Notes: generated by a model not told the origin, from the sequence alone. DNA of 64,000 nucleotides from Anastatus disparis (GCA_017163975.1 JAFFSR010000240.1:2976001-3040000); one strand, 5' to 3'. Positions 1 to 12,045 are shown, counted from the stretch's first letter. Program-made: numbers and translations.

Positions 1-461
1 ATGGGAATAAATACTAATCTATATTTTTGCGCCACACGACAAAAGTAAGGTTACGATTTTACAAATGATCTGAGAAAACTAAGGACTGAGGGGATATTCA
101 AGTAACGATATGTATGTATGTATCGCGACGATAGTTGTCGGCAAGAGAATAAAAAGTCTGCGCACGCATAGAATTCGCGTAATACATACATGTGTATCAC
201 TACTTGAATAGCCCCTCTGATTACTGAAGAGTTAGGTAGCTAGTCATAAAAAGTTAAATGAGTCAAACTGAGAATTATTGTCTGTAGTTTGCCTATAGGC
301 AGACTGCAGACAATAATTCTCAGTTTGATTTTTCATTCAACTTTTTATGACTAGCTATCTAACTCTTTAGTAATCAGTCCTTAGTTTTCTCAGATCATTT
401 GTAAAATCATAACCTTACTTTTATCGCGTGGCGCTAAATTATAGATTTGTATTTATTCCTT
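1..461. repeat. Nested inverted-repeat (foldback) element
   Basis: Bases 3-88 are the inverse of about 375-461. Inside that pair, about 85-118 pairs with 190-222, and about 219-297 pairs with 301-372. The result is three nested foldbacks. No reading frame of interest lies inside. This is typical of MITEs that inserted into one another. The left end may continue outside the window, so the target duplication cannot be read. Confidence 0.75.
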
Positions 462-1634
462 TACCTTTAATTATTGCCAAACAAAGTTAGTAATGATTCT
501 AAATTTTTTGAGTAGCTGTTAACTGTTACTTCTCTCCGTGAATATGGTTTTATTTTGTCTTCACCATATAGTTTCACTATACGATTTCATCATAGGGTTA
601 TATTATATGATTTTATCATATACTTTCATCATATGATAAATTGAAACCAAAAAACATGTAATAAAACCATATGATAAAACCACATAATAAAACCATATGA
701 TAAAATCATGTAATAAAACTATGTGTTTATTTTCAACCGGGTTGAAATATTATAGGGTAAATGTGCCAGTTACCGTGAGTTTAACGTAACCTCTTACAGA
801 TTTTATCAAATTAAACAGATTTTTCTATTAATGCTCGATAACTATTGATATCAGTTATAAACGTTGAAGCATCTTTTATTTAATAAGCATAATTGATTAA
901 TTATGTATAGAAAAATATTTGAAATATTATTTAAAATATAAGAATTGATGCATGCGTCAAATACCGTGTTGCTCAATTTTCATATTTCTATATACCGTGT
1001 GTCAGTTTCCGCGCCCCCAACTAAATGCGTTTTGTCAGTAAGCAAGCCCTCGACCAAATATCGAGCGTCGTATACCGTGCATTTTTCGTCGATTTATCTT
1101 TTTTTGAGGTTATGTTTTCTTCGATGCTCACATGTTAGAGGGCACGATAACTAAGATTATACCAAAAAATTGGTTTAGTTATCGTGCACGATAATTGAAT
1201 CATATGCTTAAATCTGTTCCAGTTACTATATTTTATAAATAAATAAGAAAAAATAATTTTAAAACGCAATTTGTAAGTTTTTTCGAAATTTGTAAGTATT
1301 TTATTATAGTAAAATGCATTTACATATTATTAATATACATTTTTTAATACTTTAAATGATTGAATTAAACATGCAATTCTTAAGCTTTTTGATAACTCGC
1401 GCACTAAAAACGCATAAATCACGTTACAAAAATTTCAAAAATTATTTATACAATATAAAAAGTCGATAAATTAAATTTTTATTTTTCTAATAGTTAAATT
1501 ATACTTTAAAAATATTAAAAATTTTTTTTTGTATTATTGATTAAGGTTTGAACCTATCTTATTGTATTAAAATATCGAAGGAGCACGGTAGTCGGGGGGG
1601 CAACGATAACTGGCGCACTTACCCTATTGAAAAC
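462..1634. other. AT-rich stretch without a gene
   Basis: No coding region is supported. About 560-720 holds short degenerate repeats of an ATGATAAAACCATAT-like motif in both orientations, so this part can fold back. The 69-codon frame at 945-1154 has no recognisable content. The last bases before 1690 resemble the intron sequence upstream of exon 2 in the other FAR copies. Confidence 0.6.
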
Positions 1635-3617
1635 TTGACTTTTATAGAATCTGGATTTTATTTTGAGATAAAATTAAATCTTTTTTCAGGTGTTCGAGTA
1701 CTAAAAGAATCCAATCCACATTATGAAGAAAAAATAACAGCAATACATGGTGATCTAATTTTAGAAAAAATGGGACTATCAAAACAAGACGAAGATAGAA
1801 TTAAGAAAGAAACAGATATAATTATTCATAATGCTGCTAATGTGAAATTTAGTGCAAGAGTAAGCGATCTTTTAAAAACCAATGTTTTAGGAACAAAAAA
1901 TATGCTCGATTTGGCTGAACGATGCGAGAATTTAAAAGTTTTTTTGTATGTTTCATCTGCATACTCGCACAGTGAAAGGCAGACAATAAGAGAAGAATTT
2001 TATACAACACCAGCAGATTTGTCAATGATTTATAATATCATCGAAACTGATACTTCCACTAAAGAAGGATTATCTAACGAAGCTAAAAGAATGTTAATAG
2101 GAGATTGTGTGAATACTTATACTTTTTCGAAAGCAGCAGCTGAAGAATTGGTTAGATTACGTGCAGAGAAAGTAAATTTTCCTTGTGGTGTTTACAGACC
2201 AAGCTTAGGTTAATTATCATAAAATTAATTGAAAAAAAATATTTAGATTATCTTATTTTTACAAGTAAAAAACAACCTTCAATTTAAACTTTTTTAAATT
2301 AACAAATGTGATTTTTTTCTATCTGGTAAACGAAAACGAAGGAAGAATATGTTTGAGGATTCAATCACATTGCCTTCTAAATACTGTAAATTTTTTTTTC
2401 TTGATTAAAAATTTTGTTTATGGGTGACTAACCTATTATATGAAATAGAATTTTTGTTTATTTTCGTAGAGGGATTACAAATTCCAAATACTGGTTCACT
2501 GAAGTCTTCTAAAGGCAATATGCTTCCTAATAATGAAATTTAAATTAAAAAATTTTCATCGACGTTTTTTGAATTAGTTATTATTTTATTGTCTTTTTCA
2601 GTATTGCAAGTTTTAATCAATATTCTTTCTTTATTTTTGTTTATCAATAACTCTTAAATGAATTAATATACTTTAAGATAGAAAAGCTTAAATTAAAGAT
2701 TTTCCTTTTACACTTTGAAATGACATAAAACCAAAAAGTATTTATATAAGAAAGAATATCCCTAAATATGAAAAAATATCAGAGTTTGTCTTTTTTAAAG
2801 AAATATCTGCTTTTTTCAGAACGTTAAGATGGATCAATTACTAATAAAAACGATTGTTTTTCAAATATTATTAATGTATTTATAAAATTATTTAATTTAA
2901 AATTTGAAATTTGACGATTTTAATACAGAATACCGTTATATAGTCACTTGTAATAGTACTCACCAACAGTAACATTTTTACAATTTTTTTGTATATGTTT
3001 GATTCTAATTACTTTTTATTGTAAATTTAGTAATTTCTACGTACAGAGAGCCTATTAAAGGATGGGTAGGAGATGGGAACGGACCAGTGTGGCTGTTTCT
3101 TGCAGTTGGTTTAGGATTATTCCATACAGGCCAATATTTTTTCAATCCTTTGGATTTGATACCATGTGATATGACAATAAACGCTTTAATAGCAGTAACG
3201 CAAGATCTTCCTAAGCGATTGTAAACAAATAATTTTAATTTATGAAATAACTATTTGTAATATCACGATAAATAATAAATTTTATTTTATTATAAAGTGC
3301 ATTTGAAAAAAAAAAGCTGTTGTATACAATTATGGATCTTCTGTAACAAATCCAACAGATATATTTTCACTATATTATTATATTAAAGATTCAGAAGCAA
3401 GAGGTCGATCTGAAAATGCTGTATGGTTGAACTTTGCATATCTTACTAAACATTTTTGGCTTGTTATGATTTTACATATCATTCTTTATTTTATACCAGC
3501 TGTTATTGCCGATATTGGATTGTTACAAATGTTGAAAAAGCCACGGTAAGAAAATTGGCATATTCTTATCTTCAAAGCAAACATCGACATTTAAAAATAG
3601 TACATTTCGTAATGGGT

Positions 3618-3965
3618 ATGAAAAGGCTTTATTTACAAAACGAGAAGTTTACGGCCTGAGTCGAAGGCGAGGGTCGTAACAAGTTTCGTAAAATAGTACA
3701 TTATTAACCTGGGGTGGAAAGGCTGGATTTACGTAACGAGAGGTTTACAGCCCGAGCCGAAGGCGAGAACTGTAACGAGTTTCGTAAAACAGCCTTCACA
3801 CCAGAGGTTAATAATGATTTTTTTCGTATGAGAGCCAAAAATGAGAAAAGAAGTTGCGATTTTGAGGTTAGAATGCGAAAAAAGCCTTTTTAGTTGTGAA
3901 CTGTATTTTTTGCTATGAGAACCAAGAAAGAGCAACGAAGTTGCAATTTTGAGGTTAGAATGGCA
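3618..3965. repeat. Short tandem duplications in intron 4 of FAR copy A
   Basis: A unit of about 100 bp, with the core GAAGGCGAG and the end GTAACGAGTTTCGTAAAA, occurs twice (about 3618-3690 and 3718-3790). A second unit of about 65 bp ending in TTTTGAGGTTAGAATG occurs at about 3833-3890 and 3895-3960. No coding content was seen. Confidence 0.6.
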
Positions 3966-4064
3966 AGAAACTATTTAATAAATGAAGATATAAATATATA
4001 TAGTAATATAAATATTATTATGTATCATATTAAAATGTGAGTTCGAAACCGCCTAAGAAGTTAG

Positions 4065-5195
4065 GAGTAGTGCATAAACTACGTAACCAATGTTATTGGG
4101 AGGGGAGGGGTATATTAAGAATCTACGGATGATAACACAGGGGTGGGGGGGAGGATGACGAAATTAACGTTGAAAACCCTAATGTGCAAAAATAATTTTT
4201 ATTTATTTTTTTCAATTGAGCAGCTATTCGGAATAAGGGGTTGAATTCAATAAGTCAGTTTTGAAATAATAAAAAAAACTTAATAACTTAATTCTGACAT
4301 AAACAATTTTGATGACCTTATATGAAATTTAAAAAAATTAAATAAATAAATCAAATTTAACGATGATTCGACGGTTGCGAAAAAGAAGTTGTCATTTCAT
4401 TTTTAGTGGTAGAAAAGTGCCATTTCAATTTTGGTTGAAGAGAGGTGCTATTTCATTTAGAGTTGAAGAAAGGTGTCATTTTATTTTGAATTAAAAAAAG
4501 GTTTTGTTTCATTTTAATTGAAAAAAAAGTGCTATGTCAAAAAAAATTTTTTTGCATTTAATCATGTAGTGGACCTCTAAAAAAATTAATTGATTAAAAA
4601 ATGTAGAGTTTGTAGAGTTCAGTGGAGTAGTGGCTAAGGCGCGTGACTCGTATTCCCGTTGGCGCGGGATTGAATCCCCGTCTGGTCGCTTTTTCGCTGT
4701 CTCTACCGTGGGCTGACACCACGTTAAATAATACGTCAAATTGTGTTGTATTGAAAATTAATTTCTATGTGTTAAAAAAGGGCAGTAATGCCCGTGGATA
4801 TATATAAAAAAAAAAAAAAAAAAAAAATATTTTAATAAATTAAGTAAATAAATTAAATATATAAATTAAGAAACGACGCCTTTTTTTAGCCCAAAATGAA
4901 ATAACAGCTTTCTTCAACTTTAAATGAAATGACACCTCTCTACAACCAAAAATGAAATAACACCTTTTTCCCCATGACCATCGAATTGCAGTTAATTTAA
5001 CGTATAATTGAACAGTTATTGATTATTAAAAAATTAATTATTATAGGTAAAATACACAAAATTTTTGAAAAATGAAAAAATAGTCTACGTGACAGAGACG
5101 GGAGGGGTAGCTCAATAGTCTACGGATGTTAACATGGGGGTAGAGGGGGTAAAAAAATCTGAAAAATCGGTAACGTAGTTGATGCACAACCCCTT
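4065..5195. repeat. Inverted-repeat element with mirrored minisatellite arms
   Basis: The ends around 4067-4090 (GTGCATAAACTACGTAACC) and 5168-5190 are inverted relative to each other. Further in, about 4370-4530 carries roughly four degenerate 35-bp units built on 'aaaggtgtcatttcattt'. About 4875-4975 carries about three units of the same sequence in reverse complement. The region between holds a tRNA-derived SINE. The whole block sits in intron 4 of FAR copy A. Confidence 0.6.
4606..4827 (+). mobile_element. tRNA-derived SINE with poly(A) tail
   Basis: About 4621-4690 has a tRNA-like head with an A-box-like TAGTGGCTAAGG and a B-box-like GGGATTGAATCCC. It is followed by a non-tRNA body and a run of more than 20 A's (about 4808-4827). 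It does not fold as an intact tRNA, so it is a retroposon and not a tRNA gene. No target duplication could be read. Confidence 0.6.
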
Positions 5196-5566
5196 ATTCA
5201 AATTCATAAATTTTTTTCGTACAGAGCTTTAGCAATATTTTGGAGATGTACTGTGAACGTTTGTTTCTTATTTTATTCAAATTCATAAATTTTTTTCGTA
5301 CAGAGCTTTAGCAATATTTTGGAGATGTACTGTGAACGTTTGTTTCTTATTTGATATCGTTTGAGAATTGGAGAATTCATATGGAAGAATGGACTTGGCC
5401 AATGTGGCTTGGACTCAGGCGATATATATTAAAAGAAGATTTAAATAGTGATGCCGGTGAACGCAGATATGTACTATTATGGTGGGCACATTACGGCCTA
5501 ATTACTGTATTCTGTTTCATTTTTACATATTTTTATGCAAAAATGGTTTACTCTTTGTTTCAATAA

Positions 5567-6740
5567 AAAAAATGGATTAATTTTATGTAAATATATTTTA
5601 TACTAAATTACCAGAAAATATTAATTATTGGTTATTGGAGAGGTGCAGATATATTTATGCCCTTATTCCATGCCGATAAGGCTTCTCCTTAAATTGAAGA
5701 TATTTGATATGATTAGTAGAAACTTAAAAATAAACCTTTATTAGTAAATGTATTATCTCATAATAATAATATACGGATTCTCATAACATGGATTATAGTA
5801 AAAACTTGAAAATATTAATTTTACATTTAAATAATTTAATTTTTATTTTATCAAATTAAAGATGTGGGTTGCACTTTTATTCATATTGTTTTTATCATCA
5901 TCAACTTATCTAAAACTTATTTATGCTTATTTACTAATAAATAATTATTAGTTAATTATTCATTTAAATTTGCTGTAAAAAAAATTTTTTAATTTGCATA
6001 TTTGTCTAAAAAAAATTTTCCTGTTACAGACTTATCCAACAAATAAATCAGTTTTTAAATATTAATATTACCTATAAAAAATTATTTTATTTGAATAACA
6101 AATAGAATAAATCTATAAAAAATATAATTAAATTTAAAAATAGACTTGAAGCCTAAGCTACTATCAAATTTGATTTGGTAATGATGGATGACGAATAAAA
6201 ACATAAGCAACGAATATAGTTGCTTACAGAAGCGTACTTTAAATACATGGGGTCAAAATTGGCAAATTTTCTGTCCTCCAGCCGCTATATGCAGCACTAA
6301 AATTGATATATTTATGTATCTATGCATATCATATATGGGGATATCTCTGGAACTTTTTAATTTTGAGATGTCGACCTGACAACAATTGAAAAGTCTATAA
6401 TACAAGTTTCTAGAGTGGCACACACTTCAATAAGGGCTTAAATTACTCGTTTCTTGTAGTAGAATATGTAATTAAATTTTGGTATTGATTGGAAAATTGG
6501 TACTTACGGTACATAATTTTATACGTCAAAAATGATACTTTTTTTTATATTTTTCTACGTGTGTTTCTTGAGCTATAAAATAAGTACCATTCTTTCGATC
6601 ATTCTCAAATTTTCTGAGCATAATGAATATGGTAAAAACAACAGTTTAAGCCTACCCTGGTACATGTGCCCCTCTTTAGGTAGCTGTTTGACTATTTTTA
6701 ATGTAAGTGTTATTTTTAGGTGAAAATTATATTACCCCAC
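5567..6740. other. AT-rich stretch without a gene
   Basis: I see no coding region, repeat pair or RNA gene. The two 63-codon frames here are low-complexity. Confidence 0.5.
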
Positions 6741-6748
6741 CGTACTCA

Positions 6749-6965
6749 TCCGCAACGTGCGACTGCATTAGCATTACTTCACGTTGCGGATCTTGTCCAT
6801 AGTCATTCGTTCTGTCCGTTCGTCTAAGTACCAGGCTCTGTCCATTCATGCGTCTATTCATGCATACATCCTTTCATCCTTTTCCACTCGCTCTCCTCCA
6901 TTCACTCGTAGCTCGGGTACGGGGGTCGCTGGGCCCAAGGACTTTTCAGTCTCCCTGTGTCAACG
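6749..6965. repeat. Hairpin and left copy of a GC-richer repeat unit
   Basis: A short hairpin pairs ATCCGCAACGTG with CACGTTGCGGAT (about 6749-6791). Then about 6908-6963 holds the unit starting AGCTCGGGTACG and ending CTCCCTG, which recurs twice just right of the transposon (about 10758-10860). The transposon therefore landed inside an older tandem array. Confidence 0.55.
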
Positions 6966-7418
6966 TAGGGGAAGGTGGGGTGGTACGGGTTGTGGGGTAA
7001 TATGAGTTTTTATTATAAATGCAATACAATAATTCAAAAAATAATAAAAATGCTTTTTATAAACATCTAATGGTAATATAATAATAATTATAAATAAAAA
7101 TTTTGAAAATATTCAATCAATTAGCTAATAAAACTATTTAAAATTTTAGTAGCATAAAAGTTGAATTTTAGAATTTTTTGAATGTGAAAAAAATGTTTTA
7201 ATCATATAATATTGTATTTTAAATCATAGCATTTGATTCTATGACTCTTTAGCTTTGATTTTCACATTTATACTTTTTACTTGCATTTAAACATTATTTT
7301 TTAATTTGTAACGAAAAATTAATTCCCAGTTGGGGCGTAATGAGCGCTGGTTCAAGGGGCGGAATAGGCAGAGATTTCTAGTCGTTCGGTAGGATCGGTA
7401 ATGTATAGGTTAGAGTAC

Positions 7419-7454
7419 CGTAGATTATCTAGTGTATACACTAGATAATCTACG
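7419..7454. repeat. Perfect 36-bp palindrome in the transposon 5' region
   Basis: CGTAGATTATCTAGTGTA is followed at once by its exact inverse. A second short palindrome (GTAACTATAGTTAC) follows at about 7475-7491. Both lie just upstream of the transposase start. They could be transposase- or host-factor-binding sites, but this is only a guess. Confidence 0.7.
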
Positions 7455-7523
7455 TTACTAGTAACTATAGTTAAATGTAACTATAGTTACATTTAGAAAA
7501 TAGATCAAAATATTAAGCTAGAG

Positions 7524-9636
7524 ATGGTAAGAGTCTATAAAAGAAAATCTAAGAGACAGTCGTGGTCAGATGATGCCATAAATAATGCCATTAAAGCTAT
7601 TAAAGAAGGTGGAAAACACGCGGCTGTAAGGAGCCTTTATAATGTTCCAAAAGAAACTTTGAGAAGAAAAGTTAAGTTATTTACTGAAGAAGGAAAGCAA
7701 AACGTTCCCAAGATAAAAAACCGTAAGTTTCATAATAATATTACAATTGTCAATGTAAATTATGAAATTAAAAATTTTATGTTTCAACATTTTGAGGTTA
7801 AGTTATCAATGTAAATTTACATTGTTTTTTTAGAGTTGGGATATAAGCCTGTTTTTAATATAGAAGAAGAAAATTTGTTAGTAAAACAAATATTGGAAAA
7901 TGAGGCAAGAACGTATGGCTTTACGGCATTAGAGGTTAGATCTTTAGCATATGACTTAGCTATAAAGTTGAAGAAACCGAACAAGTTTAACCACGAAAGT
8001 AAACTTGCTGGTTTAGATGGGTTTCGAGGATTTCTGAAAAAACATCCAAAGCTCAGCTTACGTAAACCAGAACCTAAATCTGCAGCAAGAGCTTTAGGAT
8101 TCAATAAGCAGGCTGTGAACAGTTTTTTTGATCTTTTAGATAACGTTTATAAAGAGTACAACTTTATAGCTAGCAGAATTTACAACATGGATGAAACTGG
8201 AATTTCTTGCAATCCCAAAAGTAGCTTGAAAATAGTAGCAATGAAGGGAAGGCGACAAGTAGGAACAAAAACATCTGCAGAAAGGGGAACAAATGTAACC
8301 GGTGTCATATGCTTTTCAGCTACTGGACAATACATGCCACCACTTTTAATTTTTCCACGCAAGATTGAAAATAAAAGTTATTTGAGAGGTGCACCTGTGG
8401 GCTCATGGGCAGAGTTTAATGTAAGTGGATGGATGGAAGAGAAAATTTTTACCAAGTGGCTCAATCATTTTATAAGTTTTTCTGGATCGACTAAAGAAAA
8501 CCCAGTGTTATTACTTTTGGATGGTCATTGTACGCAAGTGAAAAACTTGGAGACAATAGAACTAGCTAGAGAAAATGGTGTGATTATGCTCTCCTTCCCT
8601 CCGCATTGTACCCATCGCTTACAGCCACTAGATGTTAGATATACGAAGCCACTCAGTACCTTTTACTCATCAGAAACATGCAAATGGATGAGGGAGAATA
8701 AAGGTCTTACAATTTCTTTAAGAGATATCTATTCTATTTTTGGTAAAGCTTTTATAAAAGCTTCAACAATGGACACTGCTGTTAATGCTTTTCGTCGAAC
8801 AGGTATTAGTCCTTTTGATAGAAATGTTTTCAAAGATGAAGATTTTGTTGCTGCTGGTATACTAGTACTTGCACTTCAAGCAAATTAAGAAATATATTAT
8901 TAATACTGAGTGAGTACGTACTTACATTAAATCTGAATTCATTTATTACAGCAGAAGTTACTAACACCAGTGACTCGTTTGTGAATACAAAAATAAATTA
9001 TTTAAATGTAGTCCAAGACACTGTTCAAAATGCTATTCCTACATATGAAGCAACAACTTCTACTGAGTCTCATCAAAAATGTATTAAAACACTTGCATGA
9101 CAAATAAAGCAGGAACCTGAATCTAATGTCATACCGAAGGAATCTGGTATAACAAAAGTAGAAATTATTGATCTGGTCACTAAGTCAGTTAAAGAAGCAT
9201 TACAAAGTATTAATCCTTGTATGATTGCTAATGATAAAGTAAGTTATTCAGTAAGTTATCTAGTATATTTCAAATAAATAAGACTTTGCTAAAAAAAAGT
9301 TTATATTTTGATTATATAACTTTTCTTAATTTTAGGTAAAACAAAAAAAAACCACGTGCAAAAGGTAAATCAGCTATAATAACTTCAGATGATTATAAAG
9401 GAGAACTTGAAGCTAGTAAGGCTCCTAAAAAACCAAGAAAACTTGCGACGAAGAAAGTATTATCTGATGTCACTAATCAGCAGTCAAGTTTTTCAGTTGC
9501 AAATACTCATCCGCAGCATCAGCTGAATTCTTTTTTTATATCAAAACCTTTAGTACAAGATAATTTGCAAGTTTTACCATCAACAATACCAAATTTAAAT
9601 GACAATAACATTCAATATTATATTTTGTCATCATAG
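7524..9636 (+). pseudogene. pogo/Tigger transposase; core intact, C-terminus damaged
   Basis: Inferred exons are 7524-7722, 7834-8856, 8952-9238 and 9336-9636, all with GT-AG introns. Residues about 10-58 form a pipsqueak-type helix-turn-helix (SWSDDAINNAIKAIKEGG). Residues about 75-145 look like a CENP-B/Tc5-type DNA-binding region. A DDE_1 nuclease domain follows. Its three acidic residues are in IYNMDETG (about D186), LLLDGHC (about D296) and LQPLDV (about D333), so the catalytic core reads through undamaged. Exon 3 has an in-frame TGA at 9098-9100. Exon 4 enters out of frame at a run of nine A's; one base more or less would restore it. Alternatively exon 2 reads straight to the TAA at 8886-8888, giving a 417-residue protein that could still be active. 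The last exon is lysine-rich, as in related transposases. Confidence 0.8.
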
Positions 9637-10300
9637 GACTTTTGTGGTATTTTTTCTTTAATCTAGTATTTTAAGTTTCTTTTATCTGTGAGATTAATTT
9701 AAACGTTTAAAAGCTTTACTTCAAAAGATTGTCATTAGTTTTAAGTATTTAAATAAGTAAAATATTATAACAATGTTTATAAAAAATGTTAATGTTAACA
9801 GTCTTAGTATAACAAGATAATTTGCAAGTGTTACCATCGATACAACCATAATCGAAATGAAAATAATTTTCAATATTATATCTTGTCACGTAGTACTTTT
9901 TTAGTATTTTTTCTTAGTTTTTTCTATCTGTGAGATTAATGTAAACGTTTAAAGCTTTACTTCAAAAGACTGTCATTAATTTTAAGTATTTAAATAAGTA
10001 AAATATCATAACAATGTTTATAAAAAATGTTAATGTTAACACCCTTAGTAAAAAAAGATAATTTGCAAGTTTTACCATCGATACAATCAGATTTGAATGA
10101 AAATAATTTTCAATATTATATTTGGTCACCGTAGTACTTTTTTAGTATTTTTTCTTAGTTTTTTTCTATCTGTAAGATTAATTTAAAAGTTTAAAACTTT
10201 ACTTCAAAAGACTCATTAATTTTAAGTATTTAAATAAGTAAAATATTATAACAAACAAAAATGTTTGTAAAAAATGTTTACGTTTATCTAATAATTTCGA
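9555..10300 (+). repeat. Triplicated transposase 3' segment
   Basis: Three diverged tandem copies of about 245-257 bp begin near 9555, 9812 and 10054 with a GATAATTTGCAAG motif. Each contains the last codons of the transposase (QYYIL-like), the stop region and the following untranslated sequence (AATATTATAACAATGTTTATAAA). Only the first copy is continuous with the reading frame. The third is shorter and more diverged. Confidence 0.8.
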
Positions 10301-10711
10301 TACTTAATAATTTAACTCTATGTATTTTACCAAAAATTAGAGATAATCTTTATAAAAATGTAATTTATTTACAATAAATAATAATTAAAATGTTTAAATG
10401 TAAAAAACAATTTATTTAAGTTTTATGATTTTGTTTAAAATCATTGAAATAGAAAAAGAAAAAACGTGCCTATATCGCCTCACAATCAAACCCATACCAC
10501 CCCACCCGTGGGGCTATATAGGTTTTTCAGGTTGGTATATACAAATCAAATATTAATAATATATATTGAGTTTTAAGGTTATATCTTTATTAGATATGAA
10601 AATTGAATAGTAAAACTAATATCACGTCTAATCATTATTTGTCTAAGTTATTTTAAACAAATATATATTGTCTGATAAAAAAAAGTGCCTATTCCGCCCC
10701 ACCTTCCCCTA

Positions 10712-10910
10712 CATAACTTTTCAGGCATTCTTCCATTCTTACAGCTTACCATTCACTCAGCTCGGGTACGTGGGGTTGCTAAGCTCAAAGACATTTCTGT
10801 CTCCCTGAACGTATTAAGCTCGGGTTTGTGGGTTCGCTAGGTCCAAGGACGTTTAAGTCCCCCTGCGTTAGCGCACATAACTTTTCAGACATCCTTCCAT
10901 TCTTACAACG
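10712..10910. repeat. Tandem array flanking the transposon on the right
   Basis: The AGCTCGGGTACG...CTCCCTG unit occurs at about 10758-10808 and 10814-10862. ACATAACTTTTCAG is repeated at about 10711 and 10872. They match the unit left of the transposon. Confidence 0.6.
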
Positions 10911-11514
10911 ATTCTCCTCTTCAAAACAAAACAGATAAGCAGATGACCATCGGACACTATCAAAAATCGTATATTCTTGGAAGAAAATGAGGATTATTGC
11001 TGCCTGTGTAATGCCGCTTGTGCCAAATGAACCTATACCTGCGCAACAATGATCCACTTTTTTTTCCTTCGTGAATAATATAATATTGTTGGCAACGTGT
11101 ATACAAGATATCATATCAATTTATAAAAAGTAAAAATAATAATTTAAAAATATTTGTTTTATAGTTATACATATATGAGTATATATACTATATATTTACA
11201 AATGAGTATATATACTCATTTTCATATGCTGTTTTTAATTTTTGACTTATCTTAATTGGCATTTAATATATTTGATCAGAAAGCACAACAAAAGTACATG
11301 AAACGTTGAAAAATATGAATCTTTTGCTCATCACCAACTAGACCTTTTAAATTATTTAGAAATGATCGAATCCATAGTATTAATCCACTTCATTCCTAAA
11401 TAATTCAAAAAGATACCATAGCACGTCCTTTTTAATTATTTTTGCTGCCAATGTTTTGACAATATTATGGTTTGAGATAGATAAGAAATATCTATCTCTA
11501 TATTTATCACAATA
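10911..11514. other. No gene seen
   Basis: There is a perfect 20-bp palindrome, AATGAGTATATATACTCATT, at about 11202-11221, within an AT-rich stretch. The 109-codon minus-strand frame (10785-11114) overlaps the repeat array and looks fortuitous. Confidence 0.45.
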
Positions 11515-12045
11515 CCTCTTTTTTAGAGGAGGAAATTCCTGAGGTAGAAATAGACTTCATTCCCACCTGAAAAGAAATGGTCATTTTATTAACTTGGAAA
11601 GTGGGCCGAAAGTAAGATATAACTGATTTCTAAAATTAAGTGGATATAAAGTACTTTATTCCCGCAAAAGCAAGAATATACAATAGAAATATGAAATTCA
11701 ATAAATTTTTACTATTTTCATAAAATATTAATACTTTATCAATAAAATATTGATATTTTATTAATGAAACAAAGTATAAGTTCATATTAAAGTGTTAATT
11801 AAAAAATTAATTATCATGATTAGAAAAGTATCAAATTTTATTAAAAATTGATATATTCTAAAATTTTATCATTAAAATTAAAATTAAAATTTATTTCAAT
11901 TAGACCCGCTTTGTTTAAGTTATTAAACTGACCACTATTGATGTAGGAATAAAGCACTATATGCAATTTGGGAGCAAAGTCTGTTTCTCCCTCAGGAATT
12001 TACTCCCCTTGGGAGAAATATACGACTTTATTCCCTCGTTGCATA
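11515..12045. repeat. Dispersed inverted-repeat element (copy 1)
   Basis: About 11560-11690 and 11900-12030 contain CTTTATTCCC..., GGGAGAAATA and ...GACCACTTTATTAAC motifs in opposite orientation. The left part matches, in reverse complement, 40925-41060. A second copy lies at about 40490-41060 in intron 4 of FAR copy D. Confidence 0.6.

Larger units (their letters stand above)
1690..5566 (+). pseudogene. Fatty acyl-CoA reductase pseudogene (copy A)
   Basis: Exons 2-5 of a FAR can be recognised: 1690-2208, 3031-3220, 3298-3545 and 5304-5566. Exon 2 keeps the YTFSK (YxxxK) active-site motif and the HNAANVKF segment. Damage is clear. Exon 2 is 519 bp, not 520, with one base lost near its start. 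Exon 3 has ATT where the paralogues have ATG. Exon 4 has ten A's after its first codons, making it 248 bp, not 246, and shifting the frame. Exon 5 has a 79-bp tandem duplication of its splice acceptor and first codons, a frameshift, and an in-frame loss of about 27 codons (the segment holding NPADK and FFSDPRK in the paralogues). Exon 1, with the TGxxGxxG cofactor motif, is not in the window; it may lie further left. It is on the opposite strand to the other three FAR loci. Confidence 0.9.
6968..10709 (+). mobile_element. pogo/Tigger-like DNA transposon
   Basis: A 3.74-kb element bounded by inverted ends GGGGAAGGTGGGG (left) and its inverse CCCCACCTTCCCC (right), flanked by TA on both sides. 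This is the TA duplication usual for the Tc1/mariner/pogo group. Each end has a second, internal TIR-like block: about 7356-7370 repeats the right-end GGGGCGGAATAGGCA, and about 10470-10505 repeats the inverse of the left-end GTGGGGTGGTACGGG. It carries one multi-exon transposase gene and a triplicated 3' segment. Confidence 0.9.

Noticed and set aside
655..720. CRISPR-like short repeats
   Set aside because: The repeats are degenerate, AT-rich, without unique spacers, and in an animal genome; simple repeat expansion explains them.
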